Below, one piece after another: positions 50,956-62,529 of a stretch of 64,000 bases of DNA. The DNA lies in NCBI RefSeq assembly GCF_016904885.1, contig NZ_JADWYI010000001.1:1178001-1242000 (forward strand), in the 5' to 3' direction. The stretch is from Archangium primigenium (GTDB taxonomy: Bacteria; Myxococcota; Myxococcia; Myxococcales; Myxococcaceae). The first letter of the stretch is position 1, and every line of letters begins with the position of its first letter. The notes under the pieces are model-generated. The model was not told where the DNA came from. It did not search any database and saw only the letters and a program-made list of their open reading frames with translations. Both the position numbers and the translations under genes were made by a program.

Positions 50956-51714
50956 TCAGGGCCGGGCGACAACAGCCCGCGCCCGGACGGCAACGGGCGC
51001 GGGCACCAGCCGCAGCTCCAGCCGGGGCGTGGCGGCCGGCTCGAGTCCCCGCGGTTTGAGGGGCCCATAGCCGAGGGCCACCAGCCGCTCCGGCGGCAAC
51101 TTCGACGTGCGCTCGAGCTGGTGCGCCACCCGCACCGCCCGGGCCGTGGACAGCTCCAGCGCCAGGTCCGAGGGCGAGGTGTCCGGGTAGGAGGCCACCT
51201 CCACCAGGTGCCCCTCCACGTTGAGCGCCGCGGCCAGCCGCTGCAGCAGGGCCTCGCCCTGGGGCGAGAGCGCCGTGTCGCGCGGGGCGAAGAGCAGGGG
51301 ATCCATCAGCCCCACCCGCAGCTCGCCCTCGGCCTCTTCCAGGTACACCGTGCCGCGCTCCCGCTCCTCCTTGAGGGTCGTCTCCAGCGCCAGCCGCGCC
51401 GCGTCCCGCCGCGCCCCGAGCTCGCCCACGCGCCGGGCGGGGGGCGCGCGCCGCGAGGCCTGGGCGCGCTGCTGCTCCTGCTCCAACTGGCGCACCCGCC
51501 GGGCGAGGCCCTCGCGCTCCAGTTGCAGCTCGGCCACCCGGGCCTCGGACTCGGCCGCCTCGCGCTCGAGCTGCTCGGTGCGGGTGGCCAGGGCGGACAG
51601 GGAGCGCGTGGCCCCCCAGGCCCCGGCCGTCACCAGGCCCACCGTCCCCAGGACGAGCCACCCCGTCCATCGGGGGCTCCGGCGTTCCTCGAGCTCGTCG
51701 GCTGTGATGTCCAT
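50956..51714 (-). CDS. OmpA-like coiled-coil membrane protein
   Basis: A 252-residue protein with one N-terminal transmembrane helix (about 18-38), a long coiled coil (about 45-115, with heptads such as LEREAAESEARVAELQLEREG) and a C-terminal OmpA/MotB-type domain (LSPQGEALLQRLAAALN, STARAVRVAHQLE, LVALGYGPLKP). It probably anchors the inner membrane to peptidoglycan. The upstream region 51715-52096 carries a structured element with a terminator pointing into this gene. Confidence 0.85.
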   Translation of the reverse strand: MDITADELEERRSPRWTGWLVLGTVGLVTAGAWGATRSLSALATRTEQLEREAAESEARVAELQLEREGLARRVRQLEQEQQRAQASRRAPPARRVGELGARRDAARLALETTLKEERERGTVYLEEAEGELRVGLMDPLLFAPRDTALSPQGEALLQRLAAALNVEGHLVEVASYPDTSPSDLALELSTARAVRVAHQLERTSKLPPERLVALGYGPLKPRGLEPAATPRLELRLVPAPVAVRARAVVARP

Positions 51715-51836
51715 GGGCCTCCACCCGTCGATTGTTGGAGCGCCGAATGTATTCGGGCCCTTGGGGTGGGTCTCAAGGAGAAGTGGGTGGGCGTGTCGCT
51801 CAGTCGATGGGAGCGGCGCCGGGGGCGTTGGCCAGC

Positions 51837-51882
51837 AAAAAGTAAAGGCGGCGCGTCCGGGGAGGGGACCGGGCGCGCCGCC
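51837..51882 (-). terminator. Intrinsic terminator, minus strand
   Basis: On the minus strand a 14-pair hairpin (outer GGCGGCGCG/CGCGCCGCC, inner CCGG/CCGG, one G-T pair, 8-base loop) is followed by TTTACTTTTT. No comparable T tract is present on the plus strand. It ends leftward transcripts arriving from 51883 and beyond. Confidence 0.8.
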
Positions 51883-51976
51883 TCCACCGCCCGGGGGATC
51901 CCGGACGGACGTGTGGCGGTGTGTCTGAAGAACGCCCCGGTTGCCTTCCCAGGGGACCGCCGGGGCATCCGCGAGT
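51837..51976 (-). ncRNA. Candidate small RNA with intrinsic terminator
   Basis: Read on the minus strand, three stem-loops occur in a row. First, GATGCCCCGG-type stem (51960-51968 with 51932-51940, nine pairs, one G-U). Second, CACCGCC with GGCGGTG (51915-51921 with 51885-51891). Third, a 14-pair GC stem at 51847-51882 followed by TTTACTTTTT. On the minus strand GTGACG lies about 18 bases before GATAGA, a weak promoter-like pair; the likely 5' end is near 51976. It does not continue into the OmpA-like gene, whose ATG is 123 bases beyond the T tract. It fits no known RNA family by eye. Confidence 0.5.
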
Positions 51977-52096
51977 GTTTCTATCGGACGGGTCTGACAT
52001 GCCTCGTCACGCCGGGCCGGCCTTGGCCCGTCCCCCGGCCATGGGGCACACTGGGCGTTCGCCCACGGCGGCAGACGGCGAGAGGGACGCGGAACG

Positions 52097-52951
52097 ATGG
52101 CGATTCGATGCGTGGTGCTGGATTTCGATGGGACGTTCACGGACGTGGCGGCCGAGGGGGCGCCCTTCGTGAAGCACTTCCGCGGACGCCTGTCCGAGGT
52201 GCTGGGCCGTGACGTGGGGGAGGCGGGCTGGGACGAGGTGGAGCGCGAGGTGTCCTCCAGCAACGAGGAGCACGGGTGGGAGGTGGGCGGGCGCACGGTG
52301 GCTCCGGCCACGGCCGACCCCTTCCTCTTGTCCAACTTCGTGGCGCGGCGGCTGTGCGACCGGCTGGGGGTGCTGCCGGACAAGGCCGAGCGCGTGGCGC
52401 TGCTGGACACGCTCTACCGCGAGGCCTACGCCCAGGTGGCCGTGGCCTTCAAGCCCGAGGCGAAGGAGGTGCTGGAGGCGCTCCTGGAGACGGGGCTGCC
52501 GGTGACGGTGGTGACCAACGCCCACACGGACACGGTGGAGGCCAAGCTCACCAAGCTCGCGCCGAGGGGCCGCGAGCGCCTGCGGGTGTCGGGCAACGCG
52601 CGCAAGTTCCTCATCGAGCCGCCCACCCAGCCTGACGCGCGCTTCGACGCCCTGCCCGAGACGGCGCGCGTGGACTCGCTCGTGCGCCCCATCTACCTGC
52701 GCCGGGGCCGCTACTACGACGCCCTGTCCCACATCTGGCGGGAGACGGGCACCACGCCGGAGCAGACGCTGGTGGCCGGCGACATCTACGAGCTGGACCT
52801 GGCCATGCCCGCGGCGCTCGGGGCCCGGGTGCAGTACGTCATGCGCCCCAACGCGCTGGAGTACGAGCGCCGGGGCATCGCGGCGCTCGGGGCCCAGGGC
52901 GGCATGGACCCGAGCCTGCGCGCCATCCTCCCGCGGCTGAGGGACGCATGA
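52097..52951 (+). CDS. HAD-superfamily hydrolase
   Basis: A 284-residue HAD hydrolase: motif I DFDGTFTD, motif II region VVTNAHTDT, motif IV VAGDIYELDL. An insertion between motifs forms the helical cap. Likely a phosphatase on small substrates. It overlaps the downstream gene by four bases (ATGA, 52948-52951), so the two are coupled. Confidence 0.86.
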   Translation: MAIRCVVLDFDGTFTDVAAEGAPFVKHFRGRLSEVLGRDVGEAGWDEVEREVSSSNEEHGWEVGGRTVAPATADPFLLSNFVARRLCDRLGVLPDKAERVALLDTLYREAYAQVAVAFKPEAKEVLEALLETGLPVTVVTNAHTDTVEAKLTKLAPRGRERLRVSGNARKFLIEPPTQPDARFDALPETARVDSLVRPIYLRRGRYYDALSHIWRETGTTPEQTLVAGDIYELDLAMPAALGARVQYVMRPNALEYERRGIAALGAQGGMDPSLRAILPRLRDA

Positions 52952-53898
52952 GACCGGGGCGGCGCCTCGCCGGACTGGGGCTCGCGCTCGGGCTCGGGCT
53001 CCTGCCCGGGTGCAGGACGGCCGCGGGCTTCCGCGAGCCGGTGGCCCGCTTCAAGGAGGGCCACACCACGGCCAGCGTCGCCCTGGGCACCTACTACGCC
53101 GAGCTCAACCGCTTCGAGCGGGACCTGTACCTCGACGAGCGCCTGTATGACCCGGGGCTGGAGGTGCTGGCCTCGGAGGCGGATGGTCAGGCCACGCCCC
53201 TGCTCGGCAAGCTCTTCTCGCCCGAGTCCATCCAGGCGCGCATGGAGGCCATCGCGCTGTTGGGCACCTACGCCGAGCGGCTGGCCACGCTGGCGGGCGC
53301 GGAGGACGCGGGCAAGCTGCCCGAGGGCGCCCAGGCCCTGGGCACGCGCCTGGGCACGCTGGGCACGCAGTTGCAGACGCTGTCGGGCAAGGGGGACGCC
53401 ACCGCGGCGCGCTACGTGGCGCCGGTGACGACGCTGGTGGGCGTGGTGACGTCGCTCTTCCTGGAGGAGCGGCAGGGCCAGGCGCTGCAGGAGGGCATCG
53501 AGCAGGGCGCCCCCCAGGTGACGGCCATCCTGGACCTGTTGGAGGCGGACCTGACGGAGGTGCTCGGGCCGCAGCGGCTCACGGGCGCCAAGCAGGCGGT
53601 GGCCTCGCGGGTGCTCTACTACAACCTGCGGCGCGACACGCTGTCGCTGGCCGAGCGCCGCGCGGTGCTCGAGGACATCCGCCAGGCGGCCACGCACTAC
53701 GAGGCCCTGGTGGTGGCCAACCCCGTGGAGCTGGCGCGCGCCCTGCGCGACGCGCACGCGGCCCTGGTGCGCTTCGCCCGCGCCGAGCGGCGCCTGGAGT
53801 CCTTCGAGGAGCTGTCCGGCGCCATGCAGGCCTTCCAGGGCCGGGTGGATGTCGCCTCCGCCGCCGTCCAGGCCCTGCGGCCTCCCCCCGCCCCGTAG
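52948..53898 (+). CDS. Helical lipoprotein, unknown function
   Basis: A 316-residue lipoprotein (LLPGC). The mature part is almost all-helical, Ala/Leu/Gln-rich, with no recognised family. ATGA overlap with the HAD gene upstream. The next gene 46 bases downstream encodes a related helical protein, so the three may act together. Confidence 0.78.
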   Translation: MRPGRRLAGLGLALGLGLLPGCRTAAGFREPVARFKEGHTTASVALGTYYAELNRFERDLYLDERLYDPGLEVLASEADGQATPLLGKLFSPESIQARMEAIALLGTYAERLATLAGAEDAGKLPEGAQALGTRLGTLGTQLQTLSGKGDATAARYVAPVTTLVGVVTSLFLEERQGQALQEGIEQGAPQVTAILDLLEADLTEVLGPQRLTGAKQAVASRVLYYNLRRDTLSLAERRAVLEDIRQAATHYEALVVANPVELARALRDAHAALVRFARAERRLESFEELSGAMQAFQGRVDVASAAVQALRPPPAP

Positions 53899-53943
53899 TC
53901 TCCGGAGTCAGTCCCCAGAGTGAGTCTAGAGGGAGTGAGCCCC

Positions 53944-54270
53944 ATGCACTTCGACACCCAGACGTTGACCCAGCTCATCGAGCGCTGTTTCGACCTGTCG
54001 ATGAGCGGCGCGGTGCCCGCCCAGGCGCGCGCCGAGTACCTCGCCCAGGGCAAGCGGCTGCGCGCGCAGCTCATGCGGCTGCTCGGGGCGCGCTTCGCGG
54101 CGGACTCGGCCGAATTCCACCAGGCGAGCGAGGCCCTGACGGAGACGAACGCGGCGCTCGAGCGCTCCGCGAAGGACCTGGAGTCGGCGACCCTGGCCGT
54201 CAAGCGCCTGGGGGAACTCGCCGGCTACCTGGACAAGGCCCTGGCGGTGGCGGGCAAGGTCTTGTCCTGA
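53944..54270 (+). CDS. Small helical protein, unknown function
   Basis: A 108-residue all-helical protein: TLTQLIERCFDLS, RLRAQLMRLLGARFAADS, and a coiled-coil-like FHQASEALTETNAALERSAKDLE. No family recognised. GGGAG lies about eight bases before the ATG at 53944; GTG 53920 is less likely. Probably in the operon with the two preceding genes. Confidence 0.68.
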   Translation: MHFDTQTLTQLIERCFDLSMSGAVPAQARAEYLAQGKRLRAQLMRLLGARFAADSAEFHQASEALTETNAALERSAKDLESATLAVKRLGELAGYLDKALAVAGKVLS

Positions 54271-54305
54271 CGGCCTTGTCCTGACACCGCGGTCCTGAAA
54301 CGCGG

Positions 54306-54340
54306 CGGCCCCGCGGTCCCTGGGAAGGGGCGCGGGGCCG
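54306..54340. terminator. Hairpin between convergent genes
   Basis: A perfect ten-base stem, CGGCCCCGCG with CGCGGGGCCG, around a 15-base loop. It lies between the plus-strand helical gene and the minus-strand atpA, so it could end both. There is no T tract. Confidence 0.5.
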
Positions 54341-54363
54341 GGCGGTACGGTGGGAGGCGGGGA

Positions 54364-57544
<3,181 letters not shown>

Positions 57545-57674
57545 GGCTGGGAAAGGACGGGCGGGGCCCGTGGGGCCACCATAGCCTGTCCCTGACGCGC
57601 TGGAAATACCGGACTTGCCGGGAAGTGGACGGAAACCGACAGCCCGGCCTCTTCCCGTGGTGCCGCTCGGACGC

Positions 57675-58220
57675 TCAGTGCTGCTTGAGTTCGCGGCGCA
57701 TCTGCTCGAGCTGGGTGCGCAGCGTCCCGTCGTACAGGGTGCTGCCCACCTGGGCGGCCACGCCGCCGAGCACGCTCGGGTCCACGCGCGGCTCGAGCAC
57801 CACGTTGCGCTGGGTGAGGGCGCGCAGGCTCTCGGAGATCTTCTGCACCGCGTCCAGCGTGAGGGGCACGGCGCTGGTCACGTGGCCCCGCACCCGGCCG
57901 GCCTGGGCATCCGCCATGTCGCGGTAGAGGCGGGCGATGTCCGGCAGGTAGCCGAGCCGGTTGCGATCCACCAGCAGGCGCAGGGTGTTGGCGAGCACGG
58001 GCTCCATCTGGCCGCTGGCCTGGATGAGTCCCTCGACCACGCGGGTGCGCTGGGAGGCGGTGAAGGCCGGGTTGAGCAGCACGTTGGAGAGGTCGCGGTT
58101 GTCGGCCAGCAGGCTGGCGAAGGTCGACAGCTGCTCGGACACGGCGTCGGCACGCCCCGCCTCGGTGGCGACGTCGAGAAGAGCGCGGGCGTAGCGGCGG
58201 GCAATAGACACGTTCACCAT
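57675..58220 (-). CDS. atpH: F1 ATP synthase delta subunit
   Basis: Delta subunit (OSCP homologue), 181 residues. Recognised from SIARRYARALLDVA at the start, VLLNPAFTASQRTRVVEGL in the middle and the C-terminal QVGSTLYDGTLRTQLEQMR. It links the F1 head to the peripheral stalk. First gene of the small atp group, divergent from hsp70. Confidence 0.95.
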   Translation of the reverse strand: MVNVSIARRYARALLDVATEAGRADAVSEQLSTFASLLADNRDLSNVLLNPAFTASQRTRVVEGLIQASGQMEPVLANTLRLLVDRNRLGYLPDIARLYRDMADAQAGRVRGHVTSAVPLTLDAVQKISESLRALTQRNVVLEPRVDPSVLGGVAAQVGSTLYDGTLRTQLEQMRRELKQH

Positions 58221-58263
58221 GGCGCGGCGCGCTTAGCACGCCCCCCGGGTCCAGGGCAACGAT

Positions 58264-58308
58264 GGGTGAATGACCCACCCCGGGTGTGCCATAAGTTCTC
58301 TTGCACAC
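58264..58308. promoter_or_regulatory. Inverted repeats in the atpH-hsp70 divergent region
   Basis: Two candidate operators. TGGGT (58263-58267) with ACCCA (58273-58277), and GTGTGC (58284-58289) with GCACAC (58303-58308) separated by 13 bases. Neither matches the CIRCE element of HrcA. They could control either divergent gene. Confidence 0.4.
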
Positions 58309-58379
58309 GCGGGTTGGGGTGGGGGTGAAACACCTCGCCCGGAGCCCGGCATCCCCGGCGTATCATGGACTCTCGGACC

Positions 58380-60200
58380 ATGGGCGACCCCGTCATCGGC
58401 ATCGATCTGGGCACCACCAACAGCGCGGTGGGCACCGTGGAGGGCGGCCAGCCGCGCCTCATTCCATCCCGCGCGGGAGGCCGCCTCACGCCTTCCGTGG
58501 TGGGGCTCACCCCGCGCACCGCCGAGCGGGTCGTGGGCACCCAGGCCCAGGCGCTCGCCGAGGAGCACCCGGACTGCGTGGTGTGGGCCACCAAGCGCTT
58601 CATCGGGCGGCGCTTCACCCCGGAGCTCGTCCAGGCGGCGCGTGCCCTGGTGCCCTATCCCCTGGTGGGCGGCACCACGGGGGACGTGCGCGTGAAGCTC
58701 TCCGGGCGCACCGTGCCCGTCACCCAGGTGGCCGCCATGGTGCTCGGCGAGCTCAAGCTGGACGCCGAGGCGTACTTCGGCCAGGGCGTGAAGAAGTGCG
58801 TCATCACCGTGCCCGCCAACTTCGATGACGGCCAGCGTCAGGCCACGCGCGAGGCGGCGGCCATCGCCGGCCTGGAGGTGCTGCGCCTCATCAACGAGCC
58901 CACCGCCGCGGCGCTCGCCTACGGCCTGTCCCGGGGCTTCGAGGGCCATGCGCTCGTGTTCGACCTGGGCGGCGGCACCTTCGACGTCACCGTGCTGGAG
59001 GTCACCGACGGCGTCTACGAGGTGAAGGCCACCGGGGGAGACCCCGCGCTGGGCGGCGAGGACTTCGACCTGCGCATCGTGGAGTGGCTGCTCGCCCAGG
59101 TGGAGGAGCCCTACCGCGAGCAGGTGCACCGCGACGCCACCTCCATGCACAAGCTCAAGGTGGCCGCCGAGCAGGCCAAGCGCGAGCTGTCCGAGTACGA
59201 GGAGACGCTCATCTCGGTGGGCGGGCTCGGGGACCACTCGCAGCCCACGCGCAAGCACACGGGGCTGGAGACGGCCCTCACGCGCGGCTTCTTCGAGCAG
59301 CTGTGCGAGGCGCTCAGCAAGCGCTGCCTCGCGGTGTGCGAAGCGGTGATGCGCGATGCGCGCATGGATCCGGGCCAGGTGGACGCGGTGCTGCTGGTGG
59401 GCGGCATGACGCGCGTGCCCTTCATCCGCCAGCTGGTGTCGGACTTCTTCGGCAAGGCGCCCTCCACCGAGGTCAACCCCGACGAGGCCGTGGCCCTGGG
59501 CGCCGCCATCCACGCCCAGGAACTCACGAGCCAGGCCGGCGCCGCGCTGCTCCTGGACGTGGTGAGCAACTCCCTGGGTGTGGGCGTGCTCGGGGGCAAG
59601 GTGCGCCGGCTCATCGCCCGCAACCGCTCGGTGCCGGTGGTGGCCCGCGAGCTGTTCCACCCGGGCAGCCACGGCCAGAAGGAGGCGCGCATCCCCATCT
59701 ACCAGGGCGAGAGCGAGCTGCAGGACGAGAACCGCAAGCTCGGCGAGCTCGTGCTGCGCAACCTCCAGGCGGGCTCCCGCGGCGAGACGCCCCTGGAGGT
59801 GACGTTCGAGTTGTCCAACGAGGGCATGCTCGCGGTGCGCGCCGTGGACCTGCAGACGGGCCTGAGCGAGCAGGTGCGCGTGGAGGCCCGCCCCCACCTG
59901 CCCGCGCTGGAGGCGGACCGGCTCGTCAAGGAGCAGGCCGCCTACTCCCAGAAGCAGTCCCAGGTGGACGCGCGCAAGTCCGAGGACAAGTTCCGCAAGC
60001 TGCTCGAGCGCGGCGAGAAGCTCGCCCGGCTCCTGCAGCGCTCGGCCGAGGAGAACCCCGGCGCGCAGTCCCAGGAGGCCGTGGCCCACGTGCGCTCCCT
60101 GCTGGACTCGGGCCGCGGCGCGCTCGAGTCGCAGGACGCCGCCCAGTGCGCCGAGGTGGCGCGGGAGCTCAACGCGTTGCTCGCGGGTCGTCCGGCGTAG
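58380..60200 (+). CDS. Hsp70 family chaperone (DnaK-like)
   Basis: A 606-residue Hsp70 homologue. The nucleotide domain shows [34 protein letters not shown], the [12 protein letters not shown] motif and [15 protein letters not shown]; the substrate domain shows [17 protein letters not shown], which is longer-diverged than in DnaK (DVTPLSLGIET). The lid is shortened and ends without the EEVD-type tail, so it is an Hsp70 paralogue, not the main DnaK. ATG codons at 58365 and 58380 are possible. Several Hsp70 paralogues occur in myxobacteria, one of which (SglK) is needed for social motility; no link is shown here. Confidence 0.9.
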   Translation: MGDPVIGIDLGTTNSAVGTVEGGQPRLIPSRAGGRLTPSVVGLTPRTAERVVGTQAQALAEEHPDCVVWATKRFIGRRFTPELVQAARALVPYPLVGGTTGDVRVKLSGRTVPVTQVAAMVLGELKLDAEAYFGQGVKKCVITVPANFDDGQRQATREAAAIAGLEVLRLINEPTAAALAYGLSRGFEGHALVFDLGGGTFDVTVLEVTDGVYEVKATGGDPALGGEDFDLRIVEWLLAQVEEPYREQVHRDATSMHKLKVAAEQAKRELSEYEETLISVGGLGDHSQPTRKHTGLETALTRGFFEQLCEALSKRCLAVCEAVMRDARMDPGQVDAVLLVGGMTRVPFIRQLVSDFFGKAPSTEVNPDEAVALGAAIHAQELTSQAGAALLLDVVSNSLGVGVLGGKVRRLIARNRSVPVVARELFHPGSHGQKEARIPIYQGESELQDENRKLGELVLRNLQAGSRGETPLEVTFELSNEGMLAVRAVDLQTGLSEQVRVEARPHLPALEADRLVKEQAAYSQKQSQVDARKSEDKFRKLLERGEKLARLLQRSAEENPGAQSQEAVAHVRSLLDSGRGALESQDAAQCAEVARELNALLAGRPA

Positions 60201-60207
60201 ATTTCTC

Positions 60208-60232
60208 CCGAGGCGCCTCGGTTTTCCGAGGC
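60208..60232 (+). terminator. Overlapping palindromes after hsp70
   Basis: CCGAGGCGCCTCGG at 60208-60221 is a perfect 14-base palindrome followed by TTTT; alternatively GCCTCGG-TTTT-CCGAGGC (60215-60232) forms a seven-pair hairpin. Eight bases after the stop. Probable terminator. Confidence 0.5.
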
Positions 60233-60349
60233 TCCGGGGGCCCCGGCGCGCAAGACAACCTCGCGGAATCCCTGTCCGTGCGAGGGTTGGCACAGCCATG
60301 GCAATGCCCGCCGCGCAGCGGAGTCGATCCGGAGCCGAGGAGCCAGGAC

Positions 60350-62446
60350 ATGCACGGTGGCAACAGATGGATGTGGGGCGTGGTCTCGTTGGTGGGCGTC
60401 GTGGGGTGCTCGTCGCGGGAGTCCGACGGCGTCCCCGAGAACCAGCCCGTGCAGATGCAGGCGCGGCTGGAGGCCTTCGAGGGGTGCGAGGCGCTCGAGT
60501 CCTATATCGAGGATGCCGCCGTGCTCGACATGCGCGCGTCCCTGGAGCGCAGCAAGCCCTCCTATTGGGGAGGGGGCATCGACCGGGGCGGCACGGCGCC
60601 GCCGGCCTCGCCCTCGCCGGACAGTGGCGCGGGGACGGGGGCGGGTGGGGACGCTCCGAGCGACCACACCGGCACCAACAACCAGGTGGAGGGCGTGGAC
60701 GAGGCGGACTTCGTGAAGACCGACGGCACGCGCCTGTTCGTCCTCGCCGGCCAGAAGCTCTACCTGCACCGCTCGTGGCCCGCCGCGTCGCTGCGCGCCG
60801 AGTCCTCGCTGGTGCTGGAGGGCTGGCCGCGGCAGATGTTCCTGCACGGCGACCGGGTGGTGGTCTTCTCCTCGGTGTACGCGCCCGCGCCGGGGCAGGG
60901 GCAGGGCAAGGGTGACGCCCCCGACATCGGGTGCTCCCCCTTTGGCCCCTGTGGGTATGGCGGCGCGCCGCGCACCAAGGTGACGACGGTGGACGTGTCC
61001 CAGTTGGCCTCGCCCCAGGTGGTGGGCGAGCTGTTCCTGCCCGGCGTTTACGACGACGCGCGGCTCGCGGGGGGCGCGGCGCGTGTGGTGCTGCGCGAGT
61101 CGTTCGAGTGGCCCTCGGGCGTGCGCTGGTACCCGGAGTCCAATGACGGCTCGCTCTGGAAGGACACGAAGCGGATGGAGGCGGCGCTCGACGCGCTGAT
61201 GGTGGAGAACGAGCGCCTCATCCGCGCGCGCTCCCTGTCCGACTGGCTCCAGCAGCCTGGCCGGCGCCGGGCCGACGGCACCCTGGAGACGTGGACGCGC
61301 GACTGCCAGGGCTTCCACCGCACCAACGCGCCCACGCGCCTGGGCTTCGTCACCGTGGCCTCGCTGGACCTGGACGCGCCCGTGGTCCAGGCCCCGGGCC
61401 TCACCACGCTGGTGGCCGACACGAACCTCGTCTACGCCACCGCCACGTCGCTCTACCTGAGCGCGCGCCACTGGTGGTGGTGGGAGGAGGCGGGCCAGTC
61501 GGACTACTCGTACGTGCACAAACTGGAGCTCACCCAGCCGCACCGCGCCCACTACGTGGCCAGCGCCACCGTGGAGGGCCAGCCGCTCAACCAGTTCAGC
61601 TTCGATGAGCACGAGGGCGTGCTGCGCGTGGCCACCACGCTCACGCGCCGGGTGAAGGACCCCGCGTCGCGCTGGGGCCGCACGGAGACGTCCAGCCGCG
61701 TGTCCACCTACGGCCAGCAGGGCGATCGGCTGGCGCTGCTGGGCCAGAGCGCGGAGCTGGCCGAGGGCGAGCGCATCTTCAGCGCGCGCTTCCTGGGCAC
61801 CAAGGGCTACGTGGTGACGTTCCGCCAGACGGATCCGCTCTTCACCTTCGACCTGTCGGACCCCACGAACCCGCACAAGGTGGGCGAACTCAAGGTGCCG
61901 GGCTTCTCCACGTACCTGCACCCGCTGGGCGACACGCACCTCTTGGCCATCGGGGAGCACCGCGCGGAGGACGGCAACTGGAGCTCGCGCTCGCTCAAGC
62001 TCACGCTCTTCGACGTGAGCGACCTGGCCCATCCGCGCGAGGCCTTCACCCAGCAGGTGGGCTCGCTCTCCAGCTACAGCGAGGCGCTCTACGACCACAA
62101 GGCCTTCACCTGGTTCGCGGCCAAGGGACTGCTCGCCATTCCCTTCGTGGACTGGAACTGGACGAACGGGACGGGCGACTACTGGTCCAACTTCACGAGC
62201 GAGCTGCGCGTCTTCCGGGTGAACCCCGCCACCGGCTTCGTGCCCGTGGGCGCGCTGAGCATGAAGGACCTGTACCAGACGGTCAGCACCCCGCAGTGGA
62301 GCTACTCCTACGTGCCCTATGTGAGACGCAGCGTGATGGCGGATGACTACGTGTACGCCATCACCGATGCCGGGGTGCGCGTGTCGCGAGTGGAGCAGCT
62401 CACCGAGCCCCTGGCGACCGTGCGCTTCGGCGCGCCGACGCCGTAG
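60350..62446 (+). CDS. Beta-propeller-domain lipoprotein (PF09826-like)
   Basis: A 698-residue lipoprotein (GVVGC at Cys20). The TNNQVEGVDEADFVKTDG motif is the hallmark of the bacterial beta-propeller family PF09826, followed by LFVLAGQKLYLH and long propeller blades, ending DYVYAITDAGVRVSRVE. A Ser/Gly-rich linker lies between the signal and the fold. Members are secreted proteins of unknown function in archaea and bacteria. GGAGCC-type ribosome site (AGGAG) before the ATG at 60350. Confidence 0.88.
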   Translation: MHGGNRWMWGVVSLVGVVGCSSRESDGVPENQPVQMQARLEAFEGCEALESYIEDAAVLDMRASLERSKPSYWGGGIDRGGTAPPASPSPDSGAGTGAGGDAPSDHTGTNNQVEGVDEADFVKTDGTRLFVLAGQKLYLHRSWPAASLRAESSLVLEGWPRQMFLHGDRVVVFSSVYAPAPGQGQGKGDAPDIGCSPFGPCGYGGAPRTKVTTVDVSQLASPQVVGELFLPGVYDDARLAGGAARVVLRESFEWPSGVRWYPESNDGSLWKDTKRMEAALDALMVENERLIRARSLSDWLQQPGRRRADGTLETWTRDCQGFHRTNAPTRLGFVTVASLDLDAPVVQAPGLTTLVADTNLVYATATSLYLSARHWWWWEEAGQSDYSYVHKLELTQPHRAHYVASATVEGQPLNQFSFDEHEGVLRVATTLTRRVKDPASRWGRTETSSRVSTYGQQGDRLALLGQSAELAEGERIFSARFLGTKGYVVTFRQTDPLFTFDLSDPTNPHKVGELKVPGFSTYLHPLGDTHLLAIGEHRAEDGNWSSRSLKLTLFDVSDLAHPREAFTQQVGSLSSYSEALYDHKAFTWFAAKGLLAIPFVDWNWTNGTGDYWSNFTSELRVFRVNPATGFVPVGALSMKDLYQTVSTPQWSYSYVPYVRRSVMADDYVYAITDAGVRVSRVEQLTEPLATVRFGAPTP

Positions 62447-62529
62447 CGCGTCAGGCGGCGGGGGGGCCGGGACGTCCGCGTGAGGAGACTCGCGCGGCGT
62501 CCGCGCGAACGCGCTATAGGCACCCCGCC

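Larger units (their letters stand above)
51715..52096. other. 382-base divergent gap holding a structured RNA element
   Basis: No protein-coding sequence is credible here. The gap holds three nested inverted repeats and an intrinsic terminator oriented leftward (described in the next entries), plus the promoter region of the HAD gene to the right. Confidence 0.6.

Noticed and set aside
51883-52000. 4.5S, 6S or tmRNA in the structured gap
   Set aside because: The conserved sequence of the SRP RNA loop and the tmRNA tag region are not found, and the length and structure do not fit.
54306-54340. Strong intrinsic terminator
   Set aside because: The stem is perfect but there is no T tract on either side, so it is listed only as a likely hairpin terminator.
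59942-62098. Very long open frame on the minus strand opposite the hsp70 and propeller genes
   Set aside because: It is a by-product of GC-rich third positions: its protein is repetitive, Arg/Ala/Gly/His-rich and matches no family, while the plus strand encodes clear Hsp70 and beta-propeller proteins.
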